In this document: positions 1-9,485 of the stretch, one piece after another | Numbering within the stretch: the stretch's first letter is position 1 | Layout of the letters: the number at the start of each line of letters is the position of its first letter | Source: an uncultured Pseudomonadales bacterium | GTDB taxonomy: Bacteria > Pseudomonadota > Gammaproteobacteria > Pseudomonadales > Balneatricaceae | Reading direction: 5' to 3' | Length of the DNA: 64,000 nt | Assembly: GCA_937773555.1 (NCBI GenBank) | Contig: CALJVT010000002.1 | Coordinates: 830,834-894,833 of the forward strand | Position numbers and translations under genes: made by a program | Notes under the pieces: model-generated | The model's input: the letters and a program-made list of their open reading frames with translations, nothing else | What the model was told of the DNA's origin: nothing | The model's database searches: none

Positions 1-1914
1 AAACTAGCCTTTAGTGAGCCGGGCACAATTAGTGCGTTTGCGTTAAATAGCAATGTTAGTCGATTATTTGTGGTAGCCAGCAAACAGGGCGAAATTCTAG
101 TGGCAAAGCCAGACTACGACATCACATATCCTAATGATGAACGCCTAATCACCCCAAGTTTGCTTTATCCCTATGGCAAGAAAGCCATTGATCTGCCTGC
201 AGGCTTTGGTGAACCTATGGTGTTGGCAATTAGAGATGCAGAAGAGGCTCTCATCATTGTGGCAGCAAATGCTAATCGCCAACTGTCATTGATTAAATTA
301 AGCAAAGAGCAAAACTTTATTACCGAAATTCTGGAACTGAGTGAGGAAGTATATGAGTTACCTGCTTTGAGCTCTATGCCATTTAAGCTACTACTTTCCC
401 CTGATCAACGTTGGTTAATGGCCATTGATCAGGATGCTAACTTAACGATTTTGGATCTGCGTAACCTAGAAAAACCACGCTTACATGCGGTGCATAAACT
501 GTCTAATTATGCGCTAAGTGATGCTCAGTTACTGCTAGGTGGGTCAACCCTAACTGTGGCTGATGTAAGTGGCGCCATTAGCCAATGGTTTATGGTGCGA
601 GATGAAGAAAACCAATGGACTTTGAGGCATATACGCGATTTTGCACAACAACAAGGTGCTCAGATATTGGCTATGGAACACCGCCGCCGCAGTTTTACTT
701 CGGCAGATATCAATGGAAATGTGGCATTGTTTAGTGCCTCTGCGGGAGTTCAGGTACATAGGGAAAAGCTCACGCAAGAGCCCATTCATTTTATGGCTAT
801 GTCGCCTCGCGCGAATGCCATGTTGGTAGAGAATGACTCAGGGCAGTTGAGTTTTTGGAAAGTAGAAAACAAGCATCCAGATACATCTTGGAAAGCGTTG
901 TGGCACAAAATTTGGTACGAAGGTTATGAAAACCCTAAGTACATTTGGCAGTCCTCAGCCGCATCTAACGACTTTGAGCCAAAATACAGTCTTATGCCAT
1001 TGGCTTTTGGCACCTTAAAATCGGCTTTTTACGCCATGCTGATGGCAACCCCTTTGGCGATTTGTGGTGCGATCTATACGGCTTATTTTATGGCTCCTGC
1101 AATGCGTCGTAAAGTGAAACCATTAATTGAGTTGATGGAAGCATTACCCACAGTTATTCTGGGTTTTTTGGCTGGCCTGTGGTTAGCCCCTTTTGTAGAA
1201 ACAAATTTGGCGAGCGTGTTTACCTTACTAGTAGTGGTGCCTTTGGGCACCTTAGTTTTTGCATACCTATGGGCGCAGGTGCCTAAAGAAGCTTGGTGCC
1301 AGCTTCCTGAAGGTTGGGATGTGTTGCTTATTATTCCTATAGTGCTTGGCTTGGCTTGGCTGTCTATGCCTATTAGTGATGGCCTAGAGGCGAGTTTATT
1401 TGGTGGTAATATGCGCCAATGGGTGAGCGAAGATTTAGGGATTAATTACGATCAACGCAACGCTCTGGTGGTAGGCATTGCTATGGGATTTGCTGTCATT
1501 CCTACTATTTTTTCTATTACTGAAGATGCTATTTTTAGTGTGCCAAAACATCTAAGCCAGGGTAGTTTGGCCCTTGGAGCAACATCTTGGCAGACCCTCA
1601 CTCGCGTAGTGATACCCACAGCAAGTCCGGGTATTTTTTCAGCGGTAATGATTGGTATGGGGCGTGCAGTTGGAGAAACCATGATCGTTTTAATGGCCAC
1701 AGGTAACACCCCTATTATGGACATGAATATTTTTGAGGGTATGCGTACCTTGGCGGCTAACATTGCGGTTGAAATGCCAGAATCAGAAGTGGGTGGGTCT
1801 CACTTTAGAATATTATTTTTAGCTGCTTTAGTTTTGTTTGCCTTTACCTTTATTGTTAATACGTTAGCCGAAGTTGTGCGCCAACGGTTGCGACAAAAAT
1901 ACGGTTCACTGTAA
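1..1914 (+). CDS. pstC: Phosphate ABC transporter permease PstC (5' truncated by window edge)
   Basis: Inner-membrane permease of the high-affinity PstSCAB phosphate importer. The frame is open to base 1, so the start lies outside the window; about 637 codons are seen. The first ~300 visible residues are hydrophilic and look like the beta-propeller-like periplasmic domain found in the long proteobacterial PstC form (usually over 700 residues). The C-terminal ~300 residues hold the ABC permease domain with several membrane segments and the coupling-loop pattern around 'GSLALGATSWQTL'. It is followed 12 bp later by pstA and then pstB-phoU, the classic order. Expression would be expected to depend on PhoB, whose gene follows, but the promoter is off the window. 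Confidence 0.93.
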   Translation, partial: KLAFSEPGTISAFALNSNVSRLFVVASKQGEILVAKPDYDITYPNDERLITPSLLYPYGKKAIDLPAGFGEPMVLAIRDAEEALIIVAANANRQLSLIKLSKEQNFITEILELSEEVYELPALSSMPFKLLLSPDQRWLMAIDQDANLTILDLRNLEKPRLHAVHKLSNYALSDAQLLLGGSTLTVADVSGAISQWFMVRDEENQWTLRHIRDFAQQQGAQILAMEHRRRSFTSADINGNVALFSASAGVQVHREKLTQEPIHFMAMSPRANAMLVENDSGQLSFWKVENKHPDTSWKALWHKIWYEGYENPKYIWQSSAASNDFEPKYSLMPLAFGTLKSAFYAMLMATPLAICGAIYTAYFMAPAMRRKVKPLIELMEALPTVILGFLAGLWLAPFVETNLASVFTLLVVVPLGTLVFAYLWAQVPKEAWCQLPEGWDVLLIIPIVLGLAWLSMPISDGLEASLFGGNMRQWVSEDLGINYDQRNALVVGIAMGFAVIPTIFSITEDAIFSVPKHLSQGSLALGATSWQTLTRVVIPTASPGIFSAVMIGMGRAVGETMIVLMATGNTPIMDMNIFEGMRTLAANIAVEMPESEVGGSHFRILFLAALVLFAFTFIVNTLAEVVRQRLRQKYGSL

Positions 1915-1926
1915 GAGTTACGAATA

Positions 1927-3603
1927 ATGAGAATTGGTATAAAACAATGGTTCGCTAGCGGTTTGCCTTGGATTTGGCTTAACGGCGCAGCCGTATCTAT
2001 TAATGTCATCATGGTAGTGGGTGTGCTGGCGCTAATTGCCGTGCGTGGCTTAGGACATTTCTGGCCTGCGCCAATATTACAGGCGCAAGTGCAGGGGCAG
2101 GAGCAAAGCACGAGTTTAATTGGCAGTATTGTTGATGACGAACTGGTTAGCGCGGAACAGCTGCGTGGCTCAGGTGTTGTGCTTCCAGCAAGTCAGGAAA
2201 GTGCTAAACGCTTGCTCATAAAAACAGGTAATAGAGATGTTACCAGGGCGGACTTTGTTTGGGTGCTAGAACAAAGCTTACGCCAGATCACCTACCCACA
2301 AGAGATAATGGCTCTTGAACGGCGCGAATGGGGTAACTTTTATGGTCGACTAGTGGCTATAAAACAGGCTGGAACAGTGGTCGCAGAACAAGGTAAGCAA
2401 GCTGATCAGGAAATGTGGCAGCTGATGCAAGAGCGTGTGAAGCGTAGCTTAAATATTTATGACGACATTCAAGCGATTGAAAAAGGAGCCATAGGAGAAA
2501 TTAACCATGGCATGGAGCGCTTGCGGCTAAAAAATCGTAGCCTTGAATTAGAAAACCAATTAACCCCTTTACTGCAGGCAGAACTTGAGGCTGAACGAAG
2601 GCAGTTAGATAGACGATATACAGGCTTGCAGCAACAACTGATAGACCTCTATGCAGCGTTTGAGCGAGATAGCATGATTGCAGAAACTATGTCTGGCACA
2701 CAAATAGAAATTAATTTATCAAAAGTAGTGCGTGCATACCGTCCAAACGGTATGACTAACATGGCAAAAGTTAACTTTTATATGTCAAAAATATGGGAAT
2801 TTGTAAGCACAGAACCACGCGAAGCCAATACCGAAGGGGGTGTTTTTCCAGCTATTTTTGGCACTGTACTCATGGTGCTGCTGATGTCAGTTATGGTGAC
2901 ACCGATTGGTGTGGTGGCAGCAGTGTATTTACGTGAGTATGCCAAGCAAGGCTTAATTACACGAATTATTCGCATAGCCGTTAACAACCTGGCAGGCGTA
3001 CCTTCTATTGTTTATGGGGTATTTGGCTTGGGTTTCTTTATCTATTTTTTGGGTGGCAATATAGATGAATTATTTTTTGCTGCTGCAGCCCCGGCGCCTA
3101 CTTTTGGTACCCCAGGTTTACTGTGGGCATCGCTAACCTTGGCCCTATTAACTGTTCCTGTAGTTATTGTTGCTACAGAAGAGGGCTTGTCGCGTATTCC
3201 ACGTGCGGTGCGTGAAGGTAGCCTAGCTTTAGGTGCCACCAAGTCTGAAACGCTATGGCGAATAGTGTTGCCAATGGCGAGTCCGGCAATAATGACAGGT
3301 GTTATTTTAGCTGTGGCACGTGCCGCAGGAGAGGTTGCGCCCTTGATGCTTGTAGGCGTTGTTAAATTAGCCCCTTCTTTGCCGTTGGACGGCAACTACC
3401 CCTACTTGCACTTGGACCAAAAGTTTATGCATCTGGGGTTTCATATTTATGACGTGGGTTTTCAAAGCCCAAATGTAGAAGCAGCAAGACCCTTGGTCTA
3501 TGCAACTGCCTTTTTGCTGGTGTTGGTTATTGCCCTATTAAATTTGTCTGCAGTGGCTCTTCGTAACCGTCTACGAGAAAAATATAAGGCTTTGGAGAGT
3601 TAA
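1927..3603 (+). CDS. pstA: Phosphate ABC transporter permease PstA
   Basis: Second membrane subunit of the phosphate importer, pairing with PstC. The 558 residues have one N-terminal membrane segment (~15-40), a long charged, probably coiled-coil periplasmic region (~60-290, rich in Glu/Arg/Gln), then the permease domain (~310-550) with the coupling loop near 'EGSLALGATKSETLWRIVLP'. The large insert is typical of the long gammaproteobacterial PstA, compared with ~300 residues in E. coli. The ATG is 12 bp after pstC and the stop is 3 bp before pstB, so the genes are almost certainly cotranscribed. Confidence 0.93.
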   Translation: MRIGIKQWFASGLPWIWLNGAAVSINVIMVVGVLALIAVRGLGHFWPAPILQAQVQGQEQSTSLIGSIVDDELVSAEQLRGSGVVLPASQESAKRLLIKTGNRDVTRADFVWVLEQSLRQITYPQEIMALERREWGNFYGRLVAIKQAGTVVAEQGKQADQEMWQLMQERVKRSLNIYDDIQAIEKGAIGEINHGMERLRLKNRSLELENQLTPLLQAELEAERRQLDRRYTGLQQQLIDLYAAFERDSMIAETMSGTQIEINLSKVVRAYRPNGMTNMAKVNFYMSKIWEFVSTEPREANTEGGVFPAIFGTVLMVLLMSVMVTPIGVVAAVYLREYAKQGLITRIIRIAVNNLAGVPSIVYGVFGLGFFIYFLGGNIDELFFAAAAPAPTFGTPGLLWASLTLALLTVPVVIVATEEGLSRIPRAVREGSLALGATKSETLWRIVLPMASPAIMTGVILAVARAAGEVAPLMLVGVVKLAPSLPLDGNYPYLHLDQKFMHLGFHIYDVGFQSPNVEAARPLVYATAFLLVLVIALLNLSAVALRNRLREKYKALES

Positions 3604-3606
3604 TTA

Positions 3607-4446
3607 ATGAGAGTAAATATGATGCATGCTGAGCACAAGACCAACTTTAGTTTAGCCATTAATGCCCCCCAGGGATTACGCATGGAGCAAGAGCGCATTG
3701 CTGTAGAGGTGAATGGGTTGAATTTGTACTATGGTGGTAAGAGGGCTTTAAATAGTGTCAATATGCAGATCCCCCGTAATCGAGTGACTGCCTTTATTGG
3801 CCCCAGTGGCTGTGGTAAATCAACTTTGCTGCGGTGCTTTAATCGTATGAATGACTTAGTCGATTCATGCAGCATTGATGGTCAAATCACCCTTGATAAA
3901 GAAAATATATACGCAAAGGGTGTCGATGTAGCTGAGCTTCGACGAAGGGTAGGCATGGTGTTTCAAAAACCTAACCCGTTCCCCAAGAGTATTTTTGAAA
4001 ATGTGGCTTATGGCCTGCGTATTCAGGGCATTAAAAAGAAGCGCTTAATAAGCGAAACTGTGGAGTGGGCACTAAAATCAGCCGCCCTATGGGATGAAGT
4101 TAAAGACCGTCTTCACGAAAGCGCCTTGGGCATGTCTGGTGGCCAGCAACAAAGGCTGGTCATCGCTCGGACTATTGCTGTGAAGCCAGAAATTCTATTA
4201 TTAGACGAACCTGCATCGTCCTTAGACCCTATTTCAACGTTAAAAATTGAAGAGCTGATACATGAGCTAAAGAAGGATTTCACGATCGTTATAGTGACTC
4301 ATAATATGCAACAGGCAGCTCGCGTTTCAGACTATACCGCTTTTATGTATATGGGTGACTTGATCGAATTTGGCACCACTGACCAATTATTTACTAACCC
4401 AGTACAAAAGCAAACAGAAGATTATATTACTGGCCGCTACGGTTAG
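3607..4446 (+). CDS. pstB: Phosphate ABC transporter ATP-binding protein PstB
   Basis: Cytoplasmic ATPase that powers phosphate import through PstCA. The 279 residues carry Walker [10 protein letters not shown] (~65-73), a Q-loop in '[13 protein letters not shown]' (that NPFP form is characteristic of PstB), signature SGGQQQR, Walker B '[12 protein letters not shown]' and the switch His in '[15 protein letters not shown]'. The N-terminus is ~25 residues longer than E. coli PstB; a later ATG at residue 26 ([10 protein letters not shown]) is an alternative start. The gene sits between pstA (3 bp) and phoU (19 bp). Confidence 0.95.
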   Translation: MRVNMMHAEHKTNFSLAINAPQGLRMEQERIAVEVNGLNLYYGGKRALNSVNMQIPRNRVTAFIGPSGCGKSTLLRCFNRMNDLVDSCSIDGQITLDKENIYAKGVDVAELRRRVGMVFQKPNPFPKSIFENVAYGLRIQGIKKKRLISETVEWALKSAALWDEVKDRLHESALGMSGGQQQRLVIARTIAVKPEILLLDEPASSLDPISTLKIEELIHELKKDFTIVIVTHNMQQAARVSDYTAFMYMGDLIEFGTTDQLFTNPVQKQTEDYITGRYG

Positions 4447-4465
4447 GGCTGTTAAGGAATTTAAT

Positions 4466-5197
4466 ATGAATATTACTAATAAAGATGGGCATGCTGGCCA
4501 TATATCGCAGCAGTTTAATACTGAATTGGATGAAATTCTTACGCATTTAATGACGATGGGTGGGCTCATAGAGCAACAGCTAAAAGATGCCATTGAGGGT
4601 CTAAAAGTGGGTGACACAGAACTGCTGCAAAACGCCATTAAAGCAGATGACAAAATTAACATTATGGAAATGCGTTTGGATGAACAGTGCACGCATATTA
4701 TTGCTCGGCGCCAGCCCGCAGCCAGCGATTTACGTTTGGTAATAGCCATCAGTAAAGCTGTAGCAGATTTAGAGCGCATGGGTGATGAAATTTGTCGAAT
4801 TGCCAATAGTTCCAAGAAGTTAACTCAAGGATTTCCAGGCGAAGGCTATGCACAGGTTAGACATATCAGTGATTTGGTTGCTACCATGGTGAGCGATGCA
4901 CTGACTGCCTTTGCTCGTTATGATGCAGACTTAGCCTACCAAGTAGCCAAACGTGATGACGCTGTTGATCAAGAATACAAGTTTGCAATGCGCGCCTTAG
5001 TGACACATATGATGGAAGAGCCACAAACGATTAAACAAAGCATGCACATTATTTGGATTTTGCGCAGCCTAGAGCGAGTAGGGGATCATGCGCAAAATGT
5101 AGCCCAGCACCTAATTTATCTGGTAAAAGGTATTAATGTGAGTCACAGTTCGGTGGCGCAGATGCACGCCACTCTTGATATGCATAAGCATGAATAA
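4466..5197 (+). CDS. phoU: Phosphate signalling regulator PhoU
   Basis: PhoU links the state of the Pst importer to the PhoR kinase and dampens phosphate uptake. The 243-residue protein is all-helical with two PhoU domains. Metal-binding-type repeats are visible as 'ADDKINIMEMRLDEQC' in the first and 'RDDAVDQEYKFAMRAL' in the second, and 'LERMGDE' and 'LERVGDHAQNVA' mark the equivalent helices. The frame is open further upstream, but the ATG at 4466 has an AAGGA ribosome site at 4454-4458 and gives the normal N-terminus. It follows pstB by 19 bp. Confidence 0.94.
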   Translation: MNITNKDGHAGHISQQFNTELDEILTHLMTMGGLIEQQLKDAIEGLKVGDTELLQNAIKADDKINIMEMRLDEQCTHIIARRQPAASDLRLVIAISKAVADLERMGDEICRIANSSKKLTQGFPGEGYAQVRHISDLVATMVSDALTAFARYDADLAYQVAKRDDAVDQEYKFAMRALVTHMMEEPQTIKQSMHIIWILRSLERVGDHAQNVAQHLIYLVKGINVSHSSVAQMHATLDMHKHE

Positions 5198-5266
5198 TTT
5201 AGTAACTCAATGACTTGAAATTATTTGACACATTAACCTTTCCCTAGTGAATCATAGAAGACGCTC

Positions 5267-5968
5267 ATGGCTCAAAAAAAAATACTGATTGTTGAAGATG
5301 AAGAAGATATCCGCGAGATACTGCGGTTGGTATTAGAGAAGGCTGGTTTCATATGCATTGAAGCTGAAAACATAAAACATGCCTACGTTAAAATTATCGA
5401 TCTAAAGCCCGATTTAGTCTTATTAGATTGGATGTTACCCATGGGCAGTGGCATTGAGCTTGCTCGGCGTTTAAAGCGTGATGAATTGACTGCTAAGTTA
5501 CCCATCATTATGCTCACAGCACGCGAAGAAGAAGCAGATAAAGTGCTTGGCTTAGATTCAGGAGCTGATGATTTCATTACTAAGCCTTTTTCTCCACGTG
5601 AGCTAGTAGCGAGGGTTAAATCAGTGATGCGCCGCACAGGTGTGGAGTTAGAGCACAACCAATTGCAAGTGGAAGATTTAAGCCTAGATACTGCTTCACA
5701 GCGGGTCATGATTAAACAACAGCCCATCACTATTGGCCCAGCAGAAACACGCTTATTAACTTTTTTTATGAACCACCCAGAGCGGGTGTATAGCAGAGGC
5801 CAGCTACTGGATAATGTCTGGGGCAGGAATGTATACATAGACGAACGCACTGTAGACGTCCATATTCGCCGATTACGCAATGCTTTGGGCAAGCAGCACG
5901 CGCTATTTGTACAAACTGTACGGGGTTCTGGCTATCGTTTTTCTGCAAAAATTAATGAACAAGGCTAG
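5267..5968 (+). CDS. phoB: Phosphate regulon response regulator PhoB
   Basis: DNA-binding response regulator activated by PhoR under phosphate limitation. The receiver domain (1-120) has acidic residues DEED at 11-14, phosphoacceptor Asp54 in 'LVLLDWMLP' and the conserved Lys106 in 'FITKPFSPREL'. The C-terminal OmpR/PhoB winged helix (~135-228) includes 'ERTVDVHIRRLRNAL' and 'VRGSGYRFS'. Length (233) matches the family. A 69-bp gap separates it from phoU; no convincing Pho box was found there. It overlaps phoR by 14 bp. Confidence 0.95.
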   Translation: MAQKKILIVEDEEDIREILRLVLEKAGFICIEAENIKHAYVKIIDLKPDLVLLDWMLPMGSGIELARRLKRDELTAKLPIIMLTAREEEADKVLGLDSGADDFITKPFSPRELVARVKSVMRRTGVELEHNQLQVEDLSLDTASQRVMIKQQPITIGPAETRLLTFFMNHPERVYSRGQLLDNVWGRNVYIDERTVDVHIRRLRNALGKQHALFVQTVRGSGYRFSAKINEQG

Positions 5969-7250
5969 TGTGGTTTGGGTTTACATTGCCATCGCTTCAA
6001 GTGCTACTTTGGCAGCAACCTTATGGTCAACGGGTTGGGCTTTTGCGGGTGGTCTGTGCGCTATTTGGTTTTACCAAACCCATAAACTAAAGCAACTCAC
6101 TGAGTGGCTAAATAGTTATGACAAGCAAGCAGAGTTGCCTGATGCCCAGGGAGTGTGGGGGAGGGTATTTGACCAAATTACTGAGTTACAGATTAAACAC
6201 TTTAAATCTCAGCAAGAATTAACCACAGCCATTTTGCGCATACAAAAAACGGCTAACGCACTGGGTGAGGGCGTGGTAACCGTTGATGCCAGTGGTGCAC
6301 TAGAATGGTGGAATGTTGCAGCACGAAAAATGCTAGGCCTAAAAAATAAACAGGACCGAGGTGCGCCTCTGCTGCATTTCTTGCGCAAGCCAGACTTTTT
6401 TAGCTATTACCAGAAAGCGGATTTTACTCACCCAATATGTGTTCAATCACCAGTGCATGCTGAGCAAACATTAGAGATAGCTGTGACTGAATTTGCTAAG
6501 GGTGATCGCCTTTTGATCATGCGAGATATTACTGATAGCCAAAAACTTGAACGTATGCGGCAAGATTTTATTGGTAATGTGTCCCATGAACTGCGCACAC
6601 CTTTAACTGTCATTCACGGTTACTTGGAAACCTTTCAGCTGCACCACCCAGAATTAGATGCCACTATACAAAAGGCACATATGCGTATGTTAGTCCAAAC
6701 CCAGCGCATGACTAATTTGGTGCAAGACCTCTTGCTTCTATCCCGTTTGGAAGGCAGTGACAGTCAGCCTGAGGTGGTCCATAACGATATGGCAGTGCTG
6801 CTCAAGCAGGCTTGTGATGAAGCTCAAGCATCGGCTGCAAAATTAAACAAGCAACTGACTATAAATCGACACCTTGAAACTCACAAACATGTGATGGGAG
6901 CCGAGCAAGAGATATACAGTGTGTTGATCAACTTAGTGTTAAATGCTGTTAAATATACTCAAAATGGAGGGAATATAGACATTACTTGGCACGAAACTGA
7001 CGACGGGCTGTGTTTGACAGTACTCGATGATGGTATTGGTATTTGCCAGGAGCACTTATCGCGATTAACAGAGCGTTTTTATCGTGTTGACCACAGCCGT
7101 GCTTCTGCAAGTGGTGGAACAGGCTTGGGTTTGGCCATTGCGAAGCGCATTATGCTGCGTCATAAAGGGAGCTTAAATATTACCTCACAAGAAGGCCGAG
7201 GAAGTTGTTTCACCTGTATATTCCCTAGCCCAGATAAGGATTTGCATTAA
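5955..7250 (+). CDS. phoR: Phosphate regulon sensor histidine kinase PhoR
   Basis: Membrane sensor kinase that phosphorylates PhoB. The start at 5955 (MNKAS), overlapping the end of phoB, gives 431 residues with a membrane anchor at ~6-42, a PAS-like region (~90-190), the dimerisation/phosphoacceptor helix with His211 in 'GNVSHELRTPLT', and the HATPase domain with N box 'NLVLNAVKYT', G1 'DDGIGI' and G2 'GGTGLGLAI'. The frame extends 25 codons further upstream inside phoB, but that extension has no ribosome site and is unlike PhoR. There is no large periplasmic domain, as is usual for PhoR. Confidence 0.94.
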   Translation: MNKASVVWVYIAIASSATLAATLWSTGWAFAGGLCAIWFYQTHKLKQLTEWLNSYDKQAELPDAQGVWGRVFDQITELQIKHFKSQQELTTAILRIQKTANALGEGVVTVDASGALEWWNVAARKMLGLKNKQDRGAPLLHFLRKPDFFSYYQKADFTHPICVQSPVHAEQTLEIAVTEFAKGDRLLIMRDITDSQKLERMRQDFIGNVSHELRTPLTVIHGYLETFQLHHPELDATIQKAHMRMLVQTQRMTNLVQDLLLLSRLEGSDSQPEVVHNDMAVLLKQACDEAQASAAKLNKQLTINRHLETHKHVMGAEQEIYSVLINLVLNAVKYTQNGGNIDITWHETDDGLCLTVLDDGIGICQEHLSRLTERFYRVDHSRASASGGTGLGLAIAKRIMLRHKGSLNITSQEGRGSCFTCIFPSPDKDLH

Positions 7251-7481
7251 CCCACTTATTGATTATCCTGACTATAGGAGCGGGTGCCAGCCTATGGGTG
7301 CATCAATCGGTTAATAGTTCATAATTACTCATGCGCAGCCTAATAAGCCGATCGCCCTTTCCACCAGCAAACAGTGACAGATAAACTACGGCTTTTTTAG
7401 ACCCTATAACCTTGTCAGTTCCGCGACAAGCATGTATCTTAATCTCCTAGATTAACCTAGCAGCAGGGCTGTTTTCTTTAC

Positions 7482-8150
7482 ATGAATACTCTTTCTACCT
7501 ATACCCTTCCGTCTGAGCCATCGAGTCGCTTTAAAGCGGGATCTATTGGCGAAAAAAATCAACAAAAAGTACTTGAAGCGGCGTTAACAGTTTTTTCACG
7601 CAAAGGGTTTTCAGGTGCTCGAATTGATGAGATTGCAAAAGCAGCAGGCATGTCAAAAACTAACATGCTGTATTACTTCAAAACAAAGAAAGAGTTGTAT
7701 CAAGTTGTTATCGTTAGAGTTTTAAGGCGTTGGTTGGGTTCGCTTGGTGATTTACATAGCCAGGATCAACCCATTGATGTCATTACTGAATATATTACAA
7801 ACAAGATGCAGCTGTCGCAACAATACCCAGAGGCATCACGCCTCATTGCTATGGAAATTATGGCAGGCGCTCCAGTCATCGGAAACTTCTTGCAGACTGA
7901 GTTACATACTTGGGTTAAGCAAAAAGGCCATGTTTTTTTACAGTGGCAACGTGAAGGGCTTATGGCTCAGATAGAACCTGCGCATGTGTTTTTTATGATT
8001 TGGGCTTTGACACAGACCTATGCTGACTTTGAGTCACAAATTTCTGCTGTGGTTAAACCTAACGACTACGATAGCGAAATATATCCCCCAGCAACCCACT
8101 ATGCCATTGAAGTTCTTGTGCGTGGGCTGAACCTAAAATCTCGCTTATAG
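7482..8150 (+). CDS. rutR: TetR-family regulator, RutR-like (pyrimidine-responsive repressor)
   Basis: Predicted one-component repressor of pyrimidine genes. In E. coli RutR, uracil or thymine releases DNA. The 222 residues have a TetR helix-turn-helix at ~28-72 ('RIDEIAKAAGMSKTNMLYYF') and a C-terminal domain strongly resembling E. coli RutR, with the shared pattern 'YPEASRLIAMEIMAGAP' and 'MIWALTQTYADF'. Support also comes from the DNA: sites matching the RutR palindrome stand before three nearby pyrimidine operons (14173, 19527, 24578-24616), though not before this gene. It is transcribed alone, convergent with the deaminase operon (52-bp gap). The N-terminal ~20 residues are extra relative to E. 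coli. Confidence 0.85.
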   Translation: MNTLSTYTLPSEPSSRFKAGSIGEKNQQKVLEAALTVFSRKGFSGARIDEIAKAAGMSKTNMLYYFKTKKELYQVVIVRVLRRWLGSLGDLHSQDQPIDVITEYITNKMQLSQQYPEASRLIAMEIMAGAPVIGNFLQTELHTWVKQKGHVFLQWQREGLMAQIEPAHVFFMIWALTQTYADFESQISAVVKPNDYDSEIYPPATHYAIEVLVRGLNLKSRL

Positions 8151-8201
8151 CCAACCTAATAATGGGAGTTTATGCCCTCTAATGCTTCACTAAAGCTAAG
8201 G

Positions 8202-9485
8202 CTAAAACAATGGCTTAGCTGGATCCACAAGCGCAGGACGGCCTGGCAATTGAAGCTTGGTATGGCTAGCAGGGGTTTGAGCAACCAACTTTCCTTGACG
8301 AAAAACCATCAGACGTGTGGCTTTTAAACGGATGGCTTCAATTGGATCATTGGCCTGTAACAGCACCATATTGGCCTGTCCTCCTTCAACAATACCATAG
8401 CCTTGTAATCCCATAATGGCTGCAGAGTTATAACTAACAGCGTCAAAACACCATGCCATGTCTGTTCGGCTAGATAGCTGGCCGACATGCAATCCCATAC
8501 TTGCGACATCCAGCATGTCTGCTCTACCCATGGAATACCATGGGTCCATCATACAGTCAGAACCAAAACCAACATTCACGCCAGCAGCCTTAAGTTCAGG
8601 CACACGGGTTTGACCACGGCGTTTGGGGTAGCTGTCATGGCGACCTTGCAACATGATGTTAACCAGTGGATTAGGAATGACGTGTAATTCGGCTTCGGCT
8701 AACAATGGCAGCAGCTTGGAAACATAATAGTTGTCCATGGAGTGCATTGACGTAAGATGAGAGCCGGCTACTCGCCCTTGCAAACCCAAGCGGAGGGTTT
8801 CACTAGCTAGGGTTTCTACATGGCGACTGTGGGGATCGTCTGACTCATCACAGTGCATATCTACCCGCAACCCGCGTTCAGCTGCCAGCTCGCATAGGAT
8901 CTTTATGGATAATGTGCCCTCTTGGGCAGTGCGTTCAAAATGGGGGATTCCACCGACAACATCTATGCCCAAGTCCAGTGCTCGAATAAGATTTTCATGG
9001 GCATTCTTATCACGTAATAAACCATCTTGTGGGAAAGCAACTAGTTGAAGATCTAAATAAGGGGCCACTAAGCGACGTACTTCAAGCATCGCTGTAACAC
9101 TTTTCAATTCGTTATCACACACATCTACATGGCTGCGAATAGCACCAATGCCCATTGCTACGGCAAGGTCACAATAGTGTATGGCGCGGTTAATAATATC
9201 ATCCACACTTTGCTTTGGTTTTAACTCCCCCCACAATGCAATACCCTCTAACAGTGTGCCCGACATGTTCATGCGTGGTTGCCCTAGGGATAAGGTTGAA
9301 TCCATATGGAAATGAGGGTCCACAAACGGTGGGCTTAAAAGCTGATCTTTGGCATCGACCACCAGGGTGGCGGAGGCTTCAATGTTAGGCTTAACAGCAA
9401 CTATAATACCGTTGGAGCAAGCCACATCAATATTGCGGCGCCCATCCTGTAAACATGCATTTTTAATAACAAGGTCAAAATTCAT
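8202..9485 (-). CDS. codA: Cytosine deaminase-family amidohydrolase, predicted 5-methylcytosine/cytosine deaminase
   Basis: Metal-dependent hydrolase of 427 residues closely resembling E. coli CodA, which converts cytosine to uracil and ammonia. Metal and catalytic residues are present: His58 and His60 in 'DPHFHMD', Gln153 in 'AFPQDG', His211 and Glu214 in 'DMHCDE', His243 in 'AGSHLT', Asp310 in 'GFGSDCMMDPW'. The residue after the metal Asp is Cys311 where E. coli has Asp314. Published CodA homologues lacking that Asp accept 5-methylcytosine, giving thymine, so substrate range is probably wider than cytosine. The ATG shares one base with the upstream permease stop (TAATG), so translation is coupled. 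It is the last gene of the leftward importer operon. Confidence 0.88.
   Translation of the reverse strand: MNFDLVIKNACLQDGRRNIDVACSNGIIVAVKPNIEASATLVVDAKDQLLSPPFVDPHFHMDSTLSLGQPRMNMSGTLLEGIALWGELKPKQSVDDIINRAIHYCDLAVAMGIGAIRSHVDVCDNELKSVTAMLEVRRLVAPYLDLQLVAFPQDGLLRDKNAHENLIRALDLGIDVVGGIPHFERTAQEGTLSIKILCELAAERGLRVDMHCDESDDPHSRHVETLASETLRLGLQGRVAGSHLTSMHSMDNYYVSKLLPLLAEAELHVIPNPLVNIMLQGRHDSYPKRRGQTRVPELKAAGVNVGFGSDCMMDPWYSMGRADMLDVASMGLHVGQLSSRTDMAWCFDAVSYNSAAIMGLQGYGIVEGGQANMVLLQANDPIEAIRLKATRLMVFRQGKLVAQTPASHTKLQLPGRPALVDPAKPLF

Noticed and set aside
5198-5266. Possible Pho box upstream of phoB
   Set aside because: TTGACAC-like pieces are present, but no pair of 7-bp repeats at 11-bp spacing close to CTGTCAT could be found.
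5880-5954. Longer N-terminus for phoR
   Set aside because: The extension is inside phoB in another frame and lacks a ribosome site; the ATG at 5955 gives a normal PhoR.
7411-7430. CTTGTC/GACAAG inverted repeat 52 bp before the rutR-like gene
   Set aside because: Short arms (6 bp) with an 8-bp spacer and no resemblance to the RutR box; may be chance.
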